Assembly: GCF_002943105.1 (NCBI RefSeq)
Contig: NZ_PTPZ01000003.1
Location: forward strand, 372,001-436,000
Source: Cloacibacterium normanense
GTDB taxonomy: Bacteria; Bacteroidota; Bacteroidia; Flavobacteriales; Weeksellaceae
Direction of reading: 5' to 3'
DNA: 64,000 nt
Of this stretch, positions 9,075 through 17,904 are shown one piece after another. The first letter of the stretch is position 1, and every line of letters starts with the position of its first letter. Under the pieces are notes generated by a model, which worked only from the letters and a program-made list of their open reading frames with translations, was not told the DNA's origin and made no database searches. Both the position numbers and the translations under genes were made by a program.

Positions 9075-10346
9075 ATGAAACCAAGTGTTATATCTATTGT
9101 ATTAGGAGGAGGTAGAGGTAGTAGATTATTTCCTCTTACAGATAAGCGTTCCAAGCCCGCAGTTCCCATCGCAGGGAAATACAGATTAGTAGACATTCCT
9201 ATTTCTAATTGCCTTAATTCTGGCTTTAATAGAATTTTGGTGCTCACACAGTTTAACTCGGCTTCGCTTAATTCTCATATCAAAAACACCTATCACTTTG
9301 ATATTTTTAGCAAAGGTTTTGTGGATATTTTGGCAGCTGAACAAAGCACAGATAACGAAAATTGGTATCAAGGAACAGCAGATGCAGTAAGACAATCTAT
9401 GCGTCATTTAGACAAATATGATTATGATTATATTCTCATTCTTTCTGGTGACCAATTGTACCAGATGGATTTCAAAGAAATGATAGATTTCCATGTTGAA
9501 AATGGCGGAGACATCACCATTGCTACCATTCCTGTAAACAGTAAAGATGCTACTGGTTTTGGAATTTTAAAAGCCAATGACGAAAACCAAATCACCTCTT
9601 TCATAGAAAAACCATCTGCAGATTTATTGCCAGATTGGACTTCTGAGGTTTCTGATGATATGAAACAACAAGGTAGAGATTACCTTGCTTCTATGGGAAT
9701 TTATGTCTTCAATAAAAAAGTTTTGAGAAAAATGTTTGAGGAAGACAAAGGTGATGACTTTGGCAAAGACCTCATTCCAAATGCAATCAATAACGGATAT
9801 AATACGCTAAGTTACCAATACGAAGGTTATTGGACGGATATAGGAACCATCGGTTCTTTCTTCGAAGCGAATATGGATTTAACCAATGAATTGCCAAAAT
9901 TCAATATGTTTAGCAATTCGCCAATTTATACCAGACCGAGAATGTTGCCGCCTTCTAAAATCAATGGTTCTTTTGTGAATAAAGCCATTTTTGCGGACGG
10001 ATGTATTATTATGGCGGATAAAATAGAGCATTCACTCATTGGGAACAGAACCAGAATAGAAAAAGGAAGTACCATAATTCGTTCTTATATCATGGGAGCA
10101 GATTACTATCAAAATCCTGAAGACATGGCAGAAAATGATGCTAAAGGAATTCCAAACATCGGGGTAGGTAAATTCTGTTACATAGAAAATGCTATTTTAG
10201 ATAAAAACTGTCATATTGGGAACAATGTAAGGATTATCGGTAGCAAACATTTACCAGATGGAGATTTCAAAACCCATTCTATAAAAGACGGAATAATCGT
10301 GGTGAAAAAAGATGCCATCATAAAAGATGGAACAGTGATACCATAG
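9075..10346 (+). CDS. glgC: Glucose-1-phosphate adenylyltransferase
   Basis: Makes ADP-glucose from glucose-1-phosphate and ATP, the committed and usually allosterically controlled step of glycogen synthesis. The nucleotidyltransferase signature LGGGRGSRLFPLTDKRSKP is at residues 11-29, followed by VPIAGKYRLVDIPISN. The substrate motif FIEKP is near residue 177, and a C-terminal left-handed beta-helix region (repeated I/V-G-N turns) closes the protein at 423 residues. It is the last gene of the glg operon, followed by a strong hairpin. Degradation genes (glgP, glgX) are not in this window. Confidence 0.95.
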   Translation: MKPSVISIVLGGGRGSRLFPLTDKRSKPAVPIAGKYRLVDIPISNCLNSGFNRILVLTQFNSASLNSHIKNTYHFDIFSKGFVDILAAEQSTDNENWYQGTADAVRQSMRHLDKYDYDYILILSGDQLYQMDFKEMIDFHVENGGDITIATIPVNSKDATGFGILKANDENQITSFIEKPSADLLPDWTSEVSDDMKQQGRDYLASMGIYVFNKKVLRKMFEEDKGDDFGKDLIPNAINNGYNTLSYQYEGYWTDIGTIGSFFEANMDLTNELPKFNMFSNSPIYTRPRMLPPSKINGSFVNKAIFADGCIIMADKIEHSLIGNRTRIEKGSTIIRSYIMGADYYQNPEDMAENDAKGIPNIGVGKFCYIENAILDKNCHIGNNVRIIGSKHLPDGDFKTHSIKDGIIVVKKDAIIKDGTVIP

Positions 10347-10363
10347 AGTTTTTTTATTTTTAG

Positions 10364-10402
10364 GAAATCGGGCTTGTAATTTTTTTGCAAGCCCGATTTT
10401 TA
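10364..10402 (+). terminator. glg operon terminator
   Basis: A GC-rich stem (AAATCGGGCTTG/CAAGCCCGATTT) with a T-rich loop, ending in ATTTTT. The loop contains the TTG that lies exactly 19 bp before the next promoter's TAAATTTG. Confidence 0.85.
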
Positions 10403-10414
10403 ATTCTAAATTTG
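10385..10414 (+). promoter_or_regulatory. Complete Bacteroidota promoter (TTG-N19-TAAATTTG)
   Basis: The -33 TTG at 10385-10387 and -7 TAAATTTG at 10407-10414 have the consensus 19-bp spacing. The upstream half is inside the glgC terminator hairpin. Confidence 0.7.
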
Positions 10415-10434
10415 CTCAACTAAAAATTAAACAA

Positions 10435-10839
10435 ATGAAAAAAATCAAATTTTTATTTACCGTAATGGCTGTGTTTTTTATGAGCCAACTTTTTTCTGCG
10501 CAAACTAGCGAATGGAAAGAAAAAACAGAGTTTCATAAAATCATGAGCCAAACATTTCACCCTGCCGAAGAAGGAAATTTTGCGCCGATTAAAAGCAGAA
10601 TAGATGAAATGGAAACCAAAGCAGTTGCTTTCAAAAATTCAGAAATTCCAGCAGATTTTGGAAATAAAGATGCTATTAAGAAATCTTTGAAAAAATTAGT
10701 GAAAGAAACGAAAGCTTTCAATAAAAAAATTAAGTCTGGAGCATCAGATGAAGCCCTTAAAAATGATTTTATGGCTCTTCATGATACGTTTCACACGATT
10801 GTAGGTCTTTGCAAAGCAGAAGACGAGCACGAACATTAA
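10435..10839 (+). CDS. Small secreted helical protein of unknown function
   Basis: 134 residues. A signal peptide (KKIKFLFTVMAVFFMSQLFSA, cut before QTSEW) leads to a mature protein that is nearly all charged helix. Histidines cluster at both ends: FHKIMSQTFHPAEEG, then LHDTFHTIVGLCKAEDEHEH with a single Cys. The size, all-helical pattern and histidine placement resemble the cytochrome b562/c' four-helix fold, but no CxxCH heme motif is present, so heme or metal binding is only a guess. It has its own promoter and probably its own terminator. Confidence 0.7.
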   Translation: MKKIKFLFTVMAVFFMSQLFSAQTSEWKEKTEFHKIMSQTFHPAEEGNFAPIKSRIDEMETKAVAFKNSEIPADFGNKDAIKKSLKKLVKETKAFNKKIKSGASDEALKNDFMALHDTFHTIVGLCKAEDEHEH

Positions 10840-10853
10840 TCTATAATTATATG

Positions 10854-10902
10854 TAATGAGTAATCTGCAAAATATACAATTTGCTGATTACTCATTATTT
10901 TT
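10854..10902 (+). terminator. Long hairpin terminator after the small secreted protein
   Basis: A 12-bp stem TAATGAGTAATC/GATTACTCATTA with an inner GCAAA/TTTGC stem, followed by five T. The next gene's earliest ATG (10856) is inside this hairpin and is therefore unlikely to be used. Confidence 0.75.
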
Positions 10903-10912
10903 AACCTATATT

Positions 10913-11950
10913 ATGCGTTGGTATAAATTTGTAATTTATATAAGTATCTTTTTGTTTTCGGTGTATGCCGTTTCTATGCTTTTTGTAGAAGAAAGCAAAA
11001 GTTTTACCATTGAAAAAGAAATTAATTATCCTATTGACAAGGTTTTTCCTCAGTTCAATAATTTGCAGAATTTCACGCAATGGAATGAATTTTTTGTTTC
11101 AAAAGAAGATTACACTTTCGCATATTATACGCCTTATCAAGGTCAAGGCTCTTCTTTGAATTATCAAAGCAAGAAAAATGAATCTGATTATGGAGATTTT
11201 TTTATTCGTTATGAGAATCCTTTTTCTACGCTTAAATACCAATTGTTCGAAGGGAAAAACGGTAATCCATACAGTATTAATGTAAAATTTGTACCACAAG
11301 GAAATAAAACCAAAGTCATTTGGTTTGTTCACACGCCTAGATTGCCATTTTTGAAACGTTCGCTTAATCTGCTTTCAGAAGATTTCGTAGCAGGAAATAT
11401 AGACCAATCTATGGTAAATCTATCTCAACTCTTGAGTGGAAAAGTAGACAAAGAAATTTTACTTTCTAAAATTAAATATGATACACTCATGGTCGAAAAA
11501 CAAGACGGTCAATTGCTATTGGGAATCAATGTTTCGAGTGTGAATAAAAAAGGAGATTTAATTAAAAATATAGAACTGAATCATAATAAAGTCATCAGTT
11601 TGGTAACCAAAGATTTAGGTAAAAAGGAAGATGAATTTGGAGTTCCCGTTTTGATTACAGAGCCAGGAAGTTATAAAGACAAAGAGGTTTCTTATTTCTA
11701 TGGAGTTCCCGTAAAAAAAAGAGAAGGACTTTCTGATAATAATTTCAATTTCCGCACTTTGAATGCTTCAGAAAACTATATTATGTATTACAAAGGGAGA
11801 TATGAAAATAGAATAAAAGTGATTGCTCAACTCTTACAAAAAGCTCAAAAAGACAGCATGAGAAATGGTCAGTTACAAGAAACTTTCATAGAAGCACCGA
11901 ATGCAAAAAAAGAAGTCACTATAAAAATTTCTTTGCCGGTTTATAGATAG
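10913..11950 (+). CDS. Membrane-anchored SRPBCC-like protein
   Basis: With the ATG at 10913 the protein has 345 residues: one N-terminal transmembrane anchor (WYKFVIYISIFLFSVYAVSMLF), then a START/SRPBCC-like domain (about residues 30-140; INYPIDKVFPQFNNLQNFTQWNEF is the typical first beta-helix grip element), then a second domain ending about residue 345. Such proteins are annotated as polyketide cyclase/SRPBCC family, with unknown ligands. An upstream in-frame ATG at 10856 lies within a terminator hairpin and is rejected. An internal TAAATTTG at 10924-10931 raises the possibility of a later start at 10976, but that would remove the anchor. The function is not known to me. Confidence 0.65.
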   Translation: MRWYKFVIYISIFLFSVYAVSMLFVEESKSFTIEKEINYPIDKVFPQFNNLQNFTQWNEFFVSKEDYTFAYYTPYQGQGSSLNYQSKKNESDYGDFFIRYENPFSTLKYQLFEGKNGNPYSINVKFVPQGNKTKVIWFVHTPRLPFLKRSLNLLSEDFVAGNIDQSMVNLSQLLSGKVDKEILLSKIKYDTLMVEKQDGQLLLGINVSSVNKKGDLIKNIELNHNKVISLVTKDLGKKEDEFGVPVLITEPGSYKDKEVSYFYGVPVKKREGLSDNNFNFRTLNASENYIMYYKGRYENRIKVIAQLLQKAQKDSMRNGQLQETFIEAPNAKKEVTIKISLPVYR

Positions 11951-12086
11951 TTCAAAATTCTCATTTTTAACTACTTTTTAACAAATTTTAATTTTATTTA
12001 ACGATTTTTTAGATTGCATAGATTTTTATTATGTAAGCTATACCTTTTTACCATCTTTTTAAGTTCCTCAATTCGCTTTTTTTTAG

Positions 12087-12094
12087 TAATTTTG
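12087..12094 (+). promoter_or_regulatory. sucA promoter -7 element (TAATTTTG)
   Basis: Exact TAnnTTTG match 37 bp before the sucA ATG. The upstream 180-bp spacer (11951-12130) shows no gene. Confidence 0.55.
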
Positions 12095-12130
12095 CGTAAA
12101 CTATACTTCTAACAAAGAAAAAGGCGGAAA

Positions 12131-14932
12131 ATGGACAGATTTTCATTTCTAAATGCAGCACACTCTCAATTTATTGAAGATTTATATCAACAATATTTAA
12201 AGTACCCAGATTCTATAGAACCTTCGTGGAAATCATTTTTCCAAGGTTTTGATTTTGCACTAGCAAATTATAGTGAAGATGAGGTTTCTATTACCCAATT
12301 GGCTTCTAATGTTGTCGCTACTGGGAATATTCCAGAAAATATTGAAAAAGAATTCAAGGTAATCAATTTAATTAATGATTACAGAAGACGTGGTCACTTG
12401 TTTACCAAGACCAATCCAGTACGTGAACGTAGAGCGTATTCTCCAGATTTATCAATTGAGAATTTTGGTTTATCTCCAGCAGATTTACAAACCAAATTTA
12501 ATTCTGCTAAAGAAGCTGGACTAAATGGAGCAGCTACGCTTCAAGAAATCATCAATCATCTAGAAAAAGGATATTGTGATTCTATCGGGGTAGAATATAT
12601 GCACATTCAGAGTGTAGAAGAGAAAAAATTCATCAGAGAATGGATTAATGTGAATGAAAATCACCCAACTCTTTCTGCAGCTGAGAAAAAAGAGATTTTA
12701 CACAAATTAAATCAAGCAGTAGCTTTCGAAAACTACTTGCACACGAAATTCGTAGGTCAAAAACGTTTCTCTCTAGAAGGTGGAGAATCATTAATTCCTG
12801 CGCTAGACCAATTAATTTCTCGTTCTTCTCTTCATGGAGTAGATGAGGTAATTCTTGGGATGGCTCACAGAGGTAGATTAAATGTTTTAACCAATATTTT
12901 CCAGAAATCTTATAAGCAAATTTTCTCAGAATTTGAAGGGAAAGAATTTGAAGAAGATGTATTCTCTGGTGACGTAAAATATCACTTGGGTTCATCTAAA
13001 AAAATAACTACAGCTTCTGGTGAAGAAGTAAGAATTAACTTAGTTCCTAACCCTTCTCACTTAGAAACCGTAGCTTCTTTGGTTGGCGGAATTTCTAGAG
13101 CTAAAATAGACCATACTTACCAAGGAAATGCTAAAAAAGTGTTGCCAATTGTTATCCATGGTGATGCTGCAATCGCAGGACAAGGAATTGTGTATGAAGT
13201 AGCACAAATGATGACGCTAGAAGGTTACAAAACTGGTGGAACGGTTCACATTGTAGTGAATAACCAAGTTGGTTTTACCACTAACTATTTAGATGCTCGT
13301 TCTTCTATTTACTGTACAGATATTGCTAAAGTGACTGATTCTCCAGTAATGCATGTAAATGCAGACGATGTAGAAGCAGTAGTTCACGCCATTAGATTTG
13401 CTGCTGATTATAGAGCACAGTTTGGTAAAGATGTATACATAGATTTATTAGGGTACAGAAAATATGGTCATAATGAAGGAGATGAACCAAGATTTACCCA
13501 GCCAAGTTTATATAAATCTATTTCTAAGCACCCTAATCCAAGAGAAATTTACAAGAAAAAACTCGTAGAAGAAGGGGTGGTTTCAGATGCTGTAATGTCT
13601 GAAATGGAAAAAGAATTTAAAAATTTATTAGACCAAAACTTTGATGAAGCTAAGGAAATCGAAAGAAATACCATGGCGATTTTCATGGAAGAGGACTGGA
13701 AAAATTATGCTTTATTAGGAAAACTTCAGCAAGTTTTAGAAAATTATAATACGACTTATGATGTAGAGAAGCTAAGAGAATTAGCAGTTAAAATTTCTAC
13801 ATTACCAGCAGATAAAAAATTCATCAATAAAATTTCTAGATTATTCGATGCCAGAGTAAAAATGGTAGAAAATAATGCGCTAGATTGGGCAATGGGTGAA
13901 TTATTAGCGTATGGAACACTTCTTACTGAAGGCAGTACCATTAGAATTTCTGGGGAAGACGTAGAAAGAGGTACTTTTTCTCACAGACACGCAGTGGTAA
14001 AAACAGAAGACAATGAAGAAGAATACGTTCCATTAAAACAAGTTTCTGATAACAAATTTGATATTTACAATTCTCACCTTTCTGAATACGGTGTTTTAGG
14101 TTTTGACTACGGTTATGCGATGGCCTCTCCTAATACTTTGACGATTTGGGAAGCGCAATTTGGAGATTTTGTAAATGGTGCTCAAATTATTATTGACCAA
14201 TATTTAGTTGCAGCAGAAGAAAAATGGAAAATTCAGAACGGTTTGGTAATGCTTTTACCTCACGGTTTCGAAGGACAAGGTGCAGAACACTCTTCGGCAA
14301 GATTAGAAAGATTCCTCAACTTATGTGCAAACGGAAACATTATTGTAGCGAATTGTACTACACCTGCTAATTATTTCCACTTGTTAAGACGCCAACAAAA
14401 ATTCCCGTTCAGAAAACCTTTAGTGGTAATGACGCCTAAATCATTACTTCGTCATCCAAGAGTAATTTCTACGGTTGAAGAATTAGCAAACGGAAGTTTC
14501 CAACCGGTAATTGATGATGCTACAGCTCAACCAGAAAAAGTAGAAAAATTAGTATTCTGCTCAGGTAAATTGTACTATGAATTATTGGCGAAGAAAGAAG
14601 AATTAAATGATGATAAAGTTGCTTTGGTAAGAATCGAACAATTATATCCATTGAATCCAGAAATTATTCAAGGTATTTTTGATAAATATTCTAACAGAAA
14701 AGAATTTGTTTGGGCACAAGAAGAGCCAGAAAATATGGGAGCTTGGACGTATATGTTGCGTAATTTCCGTAACGAAAACATTCAGGTAATCGCTCCTGTT
14801 GCAAGTGGAACTCCAGCTCCAGGAACTCATAAGAAATTTGAGAAAAACCAAAAAGGAGTTATCAATAGAGTTTTCGGAGTAGCAGAAGAAAATGTAGATT
14901 TGGTAAGACCTATTACCACGGTAAATGACTAA
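12131..14932 (+). CDS. sucA: 2-oxoglutarate dehydrogenase E1 component
   Basis: Thiamine-diphosphate decarboxylase of the TCA-cycle 2-oxoglutarate dehydrogenase complex. The E2-interaction segment (FSFLNAAHSQFIEDLYQQYL) opens the 933-residue protein. The motifs RRRGHLFT, MAHRGRLNVL, the ThDP/Mg site HGDAAIAGQGIVYE...VNNQVGFTTN, and the transketolase-like C-terminal half (FSHRHAVV, LPHGFEGQGAEHSSARLERFL) follow in the expected order. Length and architecture match the family. It is the first gene of sucA-(unknown)-sucB; the third component (Lpd) is not in the window. Confidence 0.97.
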   Translation: MDRFSFLNAAHSQFIEDLYQQYLKYPDSIEPSWKSFFQGFDFALANYSEDEVSITQLASNVVATGNIPENIEKEFKVINLINDYRRRGHLFTKTNPVRERRAYSPDLSIENFGLSPADLQTKFNSAKEAGLNGAATLQEIINHLEKGYCDSIGVEYMHIQSVEEKKFIREWINVNENHPTLSAAEKKEILHKLNQAVAFENYLHTKFVGQKRFSLEGGESLIPALDQLISRSSLHGVDEVILGMAHRGRLNVLTNIFQKSYKQIFSEFEGKEFEEDVFSGDVKYHLGSSKKITTASGEEVRINLVPNPSHLETVASLVGGISRAKIDHTYQGNAKKVLPIVIHGDAAIAGQGIVYEVAQMMTLEGYKTGGTVHIVVNNQVGFTTNYLDARSSIYCTDIAKVTDSPVMHVNADDVEAVVHAIRFAADYRAQFGKDVYIDLLGYRKYGHNEGDEPRFTQPSLYKSISKHPNPREIYKKKLVEEGVVSDAVMSEMEKEFKNLLDQNFDEAKEIERNTMAIFMEEDWKNYALLGKLQQVLENYNTTYDVEKLRELAVKISTLPADKKFINKISRLFDARVKMVENNALDWAMGELLAYGTLLTEGSTIRISGEDVERGTFSHRHAVVKTEDNEEEYVPLKQVSDNKFDIYNSHLSEYGVLGFDYGYAMASPNTLTIWEAQFGDFVNGAQIIIDQYLVAAEEKWKIQNGLVMLLPHGFEGQGAEHSSARLERFLNLCANGNIIVANCTTPANYFHLLRRQQKFPFRKPLVVMTPKSLLRHPRVISTVEELANGSFQPVIDDATAQPEKVEKLVFCSGKLYYELLAKKEELNDDKVALVRIEQLYPLNPEIIQGIFDKYSNRKEFVWAQEEPENMGAWTYMLRNFRNENIQVIAPVASGTPAPGTHKKFEKNQKGVINRVFGVAEENVDLVRPITTVND

Positions 14933-14935
14933 ATC

Positions 14936-15529
14936 ATGAAAAAAATTATTTACATCTTATTATTGAGTTGGTCCATCATTACTTTTGCACAATCAAATGT
15001 AAAAGTAATAGAAAATCAGTTCTTAGATTATAATCAATTGATTGTAAAAAAAGATTTTTCTAAAGCATTAGACCAATATGCTCATGAAGGATTTTTGAAA
15101 TTTGTACCAAAAGAAACCATGGTGCTTATTTTTGATAAGATGTTTAATGATCCTAACATGAAATTTTCATTGGAGATTCCTACCATTTTAAAAGTGGAAG
15201 AATTTCCTCAGAAAATACAAAATGTATCTTATGCTAAAGTTTTTTACTCTCAAAAAATGAGTGTAGAATTAGCAGATGTGGTAAATGCAAAAGATGCCGA
15301 AGAAAAACAAAAGAATATCAATCTTTATTTAGGTGCTTTTAAATCGCAATTTGGTGATGGAAATGTAGTTTTCAATGAAAAAAACAATCAATTTGAGGTT
15401 ATGTCATACAAAATGGCAGTTGCCAATTCTAATGAAGGTAAAAATTGGAAATTTACAGTAGCCGAAAAACAACAAGTAGAACTCTTAAAACAATTTCTTC
15501 CAGAAGAAATACTCACTGATTTAAAATAA
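14936..15529 (+). CDS. Secreted protein of unknown function inside the sucAB operon
   Basis: 197 residues with a clear signal peptide ([17 protein letters not shown], cut near QSNVK). The mature protein is mixed alpha/beta with a [22 protein letters not shown] segment resembling NTF2-like/SnoaL-type or DUF4878-like proteins, but I cannot place it in a family. It starts 3 nt after the sucA stop and ends 13 nt before sucB, so it is translated from the same transcript. A secreted product between two subunits of a cytoplasmic complex is odd, and it may simply share expression. Confidence 0.75.
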   Translation: MKKIIYILLLSWSIITFAQSNVKVIENQFLDYNQLIVKKDFSKALDQYAHEGFLKFVPKETMVLIFDKMFNDPNMKFSLEIPTILKVEEFPQKIQNVSYAKVFYSQKMSVELADVVNAKDAEEKQKNINLYLGAFKSQFGDGNVVFNEKNNQFEVMSYKMAVANSNEGKNWKFTVAEKQQVELLKQFLPEEILTDLK

Positions 15530-15542
15530 AAAAATACATACA

Positions 15543-16769
15543 ATGTCAATACTAGAAATGAAAGTTCCTTCTCCAGGAGAATCAATCACAGAAGTAGAAA
15601 TAGCAACTTGGTTGGTAAAAGACGGAGATTATGTAGAAAAAGATCAAGCAATTGCTGAAGTAGATTCAGACAAAGCTACACTAGAGCTTCCAGCAGAACA
15701 AGCAGGGATTATCACCCTAAAAGCGGAAGAAGGAGAAGTAGTAAAAGTTGGTCAAGTCGTTTGTTTAATTGATATGAGCGGAGCTAAACCAGAAGGTACA
15801 GCTGCACCAGTTGCAGAAGCTCCAAAAGCGGAAGAAGCTCCAAAAGTAGAGGCTCCAAAACCTGCTGCTGCTCCAGTTGCTACTTATGCTACCAATTCGC
15901 CATCTCCAGCTGCTAAGAAAATTCTAGACGAAAAAGGAATTGAAGCTTCTGCAGTTTCAGGAACAGGTAGAGACGGAAGAATTACCAAAGAAGATGCATT
16001 GAATGCAACTCCAGGTGCCCCAGCAATGGGTGTTTCTTCGGGTAACAGAGCTCAAACCACTACTAAACTTTCAGTTTTAAGAAGAAAATTGGCAGCAAGA
16101 TTGGTTTCTGTGAAAAACGAAACAGCGATGTTAACTACCTTCAATGAAGTTGACATGTCTGAAATTTTCAGAATCAGAAAACAATACAAAGAAGAATTCG
16201 CTGCAAAACACGGAATAGGTCTTGGTTTTATGTCTTTCTTCACCAAAGCGGTAACCAGAGCTTTACAGATGTATCCAGATGTAAACGCTATGATTGATGG
16301 AGATTATAAAATCAACAACGAATTCTGTGATATTTCTATCGCGGTTTCTGGTCCTAAAGGTTTAATGGTTCCTGTATTAAGAAATGCAGAAAACCTTACT
16401 TTAAGAGGAGTAGAAGCAAGTATTAAAGAACTAGCAACCAAAGTAAGAGACGGTAAAATCACCATCGAAGAAATGACAGGCGGTACATTTACCATTACCA
16501 ATGGTGGTGTTTTCGGTTCTATGCTTTCTACACCAATTATCAATCCACCTCAATCTGCAATTTTAGGGATGCACAACATTATCGAAAGACCAGTTGCGGT
16601 AAATGGCAAAGTAGAAATCAGACCAATGATGTATTTAGCTGTTTCTTATGACCACAGAATTATTGATGGTAGAGAATCTGTAGGTTTCTTAGTTGCAGTA
16701 AAAGAAGCGCTAGACAATCCAGTAGAAATTCTAATGGGTGGCGACGAAAGAAAAGCGCTAGAACTTTAA
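15543..16769 (+). CDS. sucB: Dihydrolipoyl succinyltransferase (E2 of 2-OGDH)
   Basis: Core acyltransferase of the 2-oxoglutarate dehydrogenase complex. One N-terminal lipoyl domain (residues 1-77) has the lipoylated Lys44 in [10 protein letters not shown]. An Ala/Pro/Glu-rich linker (about 80-112) leads to a peripheral-subunit-binding domain ([20 protein letters not shown], about 115-150). The catalytic domain has [16 protein letters not shown] with His371 and Asp375. Its 408-residue length is standard. A single lipoyl domain, and its place after sucA, favour SucB over a pyruvate-dehydrogenase E2. Confidence 0.95.
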   Translation: MSILEMKVPSPGESITEVEIATWLVKDGDYVEKDQAIAEVDSDKATLELPAEQAGIITLKAEEGEVVKVGQVVCLIDMSGAKPEGTAAPVAEAPKAEEAPKVEAPKPAAAPVATYATNSPSPAAKKILDEKGIEASAVSGTGRDGRITKEDALNATPGAPAMGVSSGNRAQTTTKLSVLRRKLAARLVSVKNETAMLTTFNEVDMSEIFRIRKQYKEEFAAKHGIGLGFMSFFTKAVTRALQMYPDVNAMIDGDYKINNEFCDISIAVSGPKGLMVPVLRNAENLTLRGVEASIKELATKVRDGKITIEEMTGGTFTITNGGVFGSMLSTPIINPPQSAILGMHNIIERPVAVNGKVEIRPMMYLAVSYDHRIIDGRESVGFLVAVKEALDNPVEILMGGDERKALEL

Positions 16770-16819
16770 TTTCTTAGAAAATAAAGTCATAAATATTAAC
16801 TATTTATGAAATAAATAAC

Positions 16820-16846
16820 TCCCGCTGATTTTTCGGCGGGATTTTT
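16820..16846 (+). terminator. suc operon terminator
   Basis: A 9-bp stem TCCCGCTGA/TCGGCGGGA (one G.T pair) with a TTTT loop, followed by five T. Confidence 0.85.
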
Positions 16847-16877
16847 GTTATCTTTATTTCATCATAAAATTTTAAAA

Positions 16878-17264
16878 ATGTATTCTTCAATTACTCAAAA
16901 CATCAAAGTTTCTGTAATCCCAGAATATGATGTAAAAAATTCTTTTCCTGCAGACAATCGTTTTGTTTTTAGATACAATATTGTCATAGAAAATCTAGGA
17001 AATGATGCAGTAAAACTCATGAAAAGAAGGTGGCTGATTTATGATGTAAGTTTCGGATTTACAGAGGTGATGGGAGATGGAGTAATCGGCATGACTCCAG
17101 AATTACAACCAGGAGAGTCTTTCAGCTACTTTTCTAATGTAATTTTGCGTTCAGGAGTAGGAAATATGCAAGGGAACTACATATTTAAAAATTTAGAAAC
17201 TTTAGAAACTTTTGAGTCTGATATTCCTAAATTTAATTTGGTTTCAGAAGTCCTTTGTAATTAG
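16878..17264 (+). CDS. apaG: ApaG-family protein (DUF525)
   Basis: A 128-residue beta-sandwich protein of the ApaG family, linked in enterobacteria to diadenosine polyphosphate metabolism and Co2+/Mg2+ resistance; its biochemical activity is not settled. Family motifs are visible: RYNIVIENLGNDAVKLMKR, then GDGVIGMTPELQPGESF, then the glycine-rich GNMQGNYIF. I use the ATG at 16878 (MYSSITQN); an in-frame start at 16845 lies in the preceding terminator's T-run. A near-match element (TATCTTTA, 16850-16857) could be the promoter. Confidence 0.9.
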   Translation: MYSSITQNIKVSVIPEYDVKNSFPADNRFVFRYNIVIENLGNDAVKLMKRRWLIYDVSFGFTEVMGDGVIGMTPELQPGESFSYFSNVILRSGVGNMQGNYIFKNLETLETFESDIPKFNLVSEVLCN

Positions 17265-17289
17265 TTTTAAAATAAAAATTCACGTAAAG

Positions 17290-17317
17290 AAGTCGGAGCT
17301 GGTGTTCTGACTTTTTT
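17290..17317 (+). terminator. apaG terminator
   Basis: An imperfect stem AAGTCGGA/TTCTGACTT followed by six T. It ends about 10 bp before the convergent exonuclease gene's stop codon. Confidence 0.7.
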
Positions 17318-17327
17318 ATTTTAATAA

Positions 17328-17882
17328 TTATAAAACTTTCAAATTTTTGCTAAAAAGTGCAGGTAATTCTTCGTTTTCGGTAATCAAAAGTCTTTCAAAA
17401 CCCAATAAAGAAAGCTTTGCACAAACTTCTGCATCAGCTCCAGCTCTGTGATGCGTAAATTGTATATCATGACAATTGGCGAGGTTTTTTAAACCATAAC
17501 TTGTCAAATTTTTCCAAGATTTTTTGGCAATCTGTATGCTGCAGAGATATTCTGTTTTAGGCTTGAAAATACCATAATAATCAAGGCAACTGCGCAAAAC
17601 TCCCGCATCAAAAGAAGCATTGTGGGCAATCATAAGATTTCCGTAGAGCAAATCTTCTATTTCGTACCAAATTTCATCAAAAGTAGGAGCATGAGCCACG
17701 TCTTTTGGATAAATCCCATGAACATTGATATTGTGTGGATTGAAATAAGGAAAACTCGGCGGTTTAATGAGCCAAGTTTTGGTTTCTACAATTTCAGAAT
17801 TTTCTACTACGCAGATTCCTAATTCACACGCAGAGTTTCTCTCGTGTGTAGCCGTTTCGAAATCTAATGCAACAAAATTCAT
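17328..17882 (-). CDS. DnaQ-like 3'-5' exonuclease
   Basis: 184-residue DEDDh exonuclease (RNase T/DNA polymerase III epsilon superfamily). The metal ligands are visible: Asp7 and Glu9 in ALDFETA, Asp92 in HNASFDAGVL, and His145 with Asp150 in HHRAGADAEVC. It is a stand-alone domain without a polymerase or BRCT fusion, so its substrate is not defined; epsilon-like proofreading or RNA trimming are both possible. It is the last gene of a minus-strand set, 22 nt after the glycosyltransferase, and convergent with apaG. Confidence 0.9.
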   Translation of the reverse strand: MNFVALDFETATHERNSACELGICVVENSEIVETKTWLIKPPSFPYFNPHNINVHGIYPKDVAHAPTFDEIWYEIEDLLYGNLMIAHNASFDAGVLRSCLDYYGIFKPKTEYLCSIQIAKKSWKNLTSYGLKNLANCHDIQFTHHRAGADAEVCAKLSLLGFERLLITENEELPALFSKNLKVL

Positions 17883-17904
17883 GAATGTTTTTTTTGAAAT
17901 GATG

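Noticed and set aside
12645-12995. 116-codon minus-strand ORF inside sucA
   Set aside because: Antisense shadow of a well-supported gene, without a promoter or recognisable domain.
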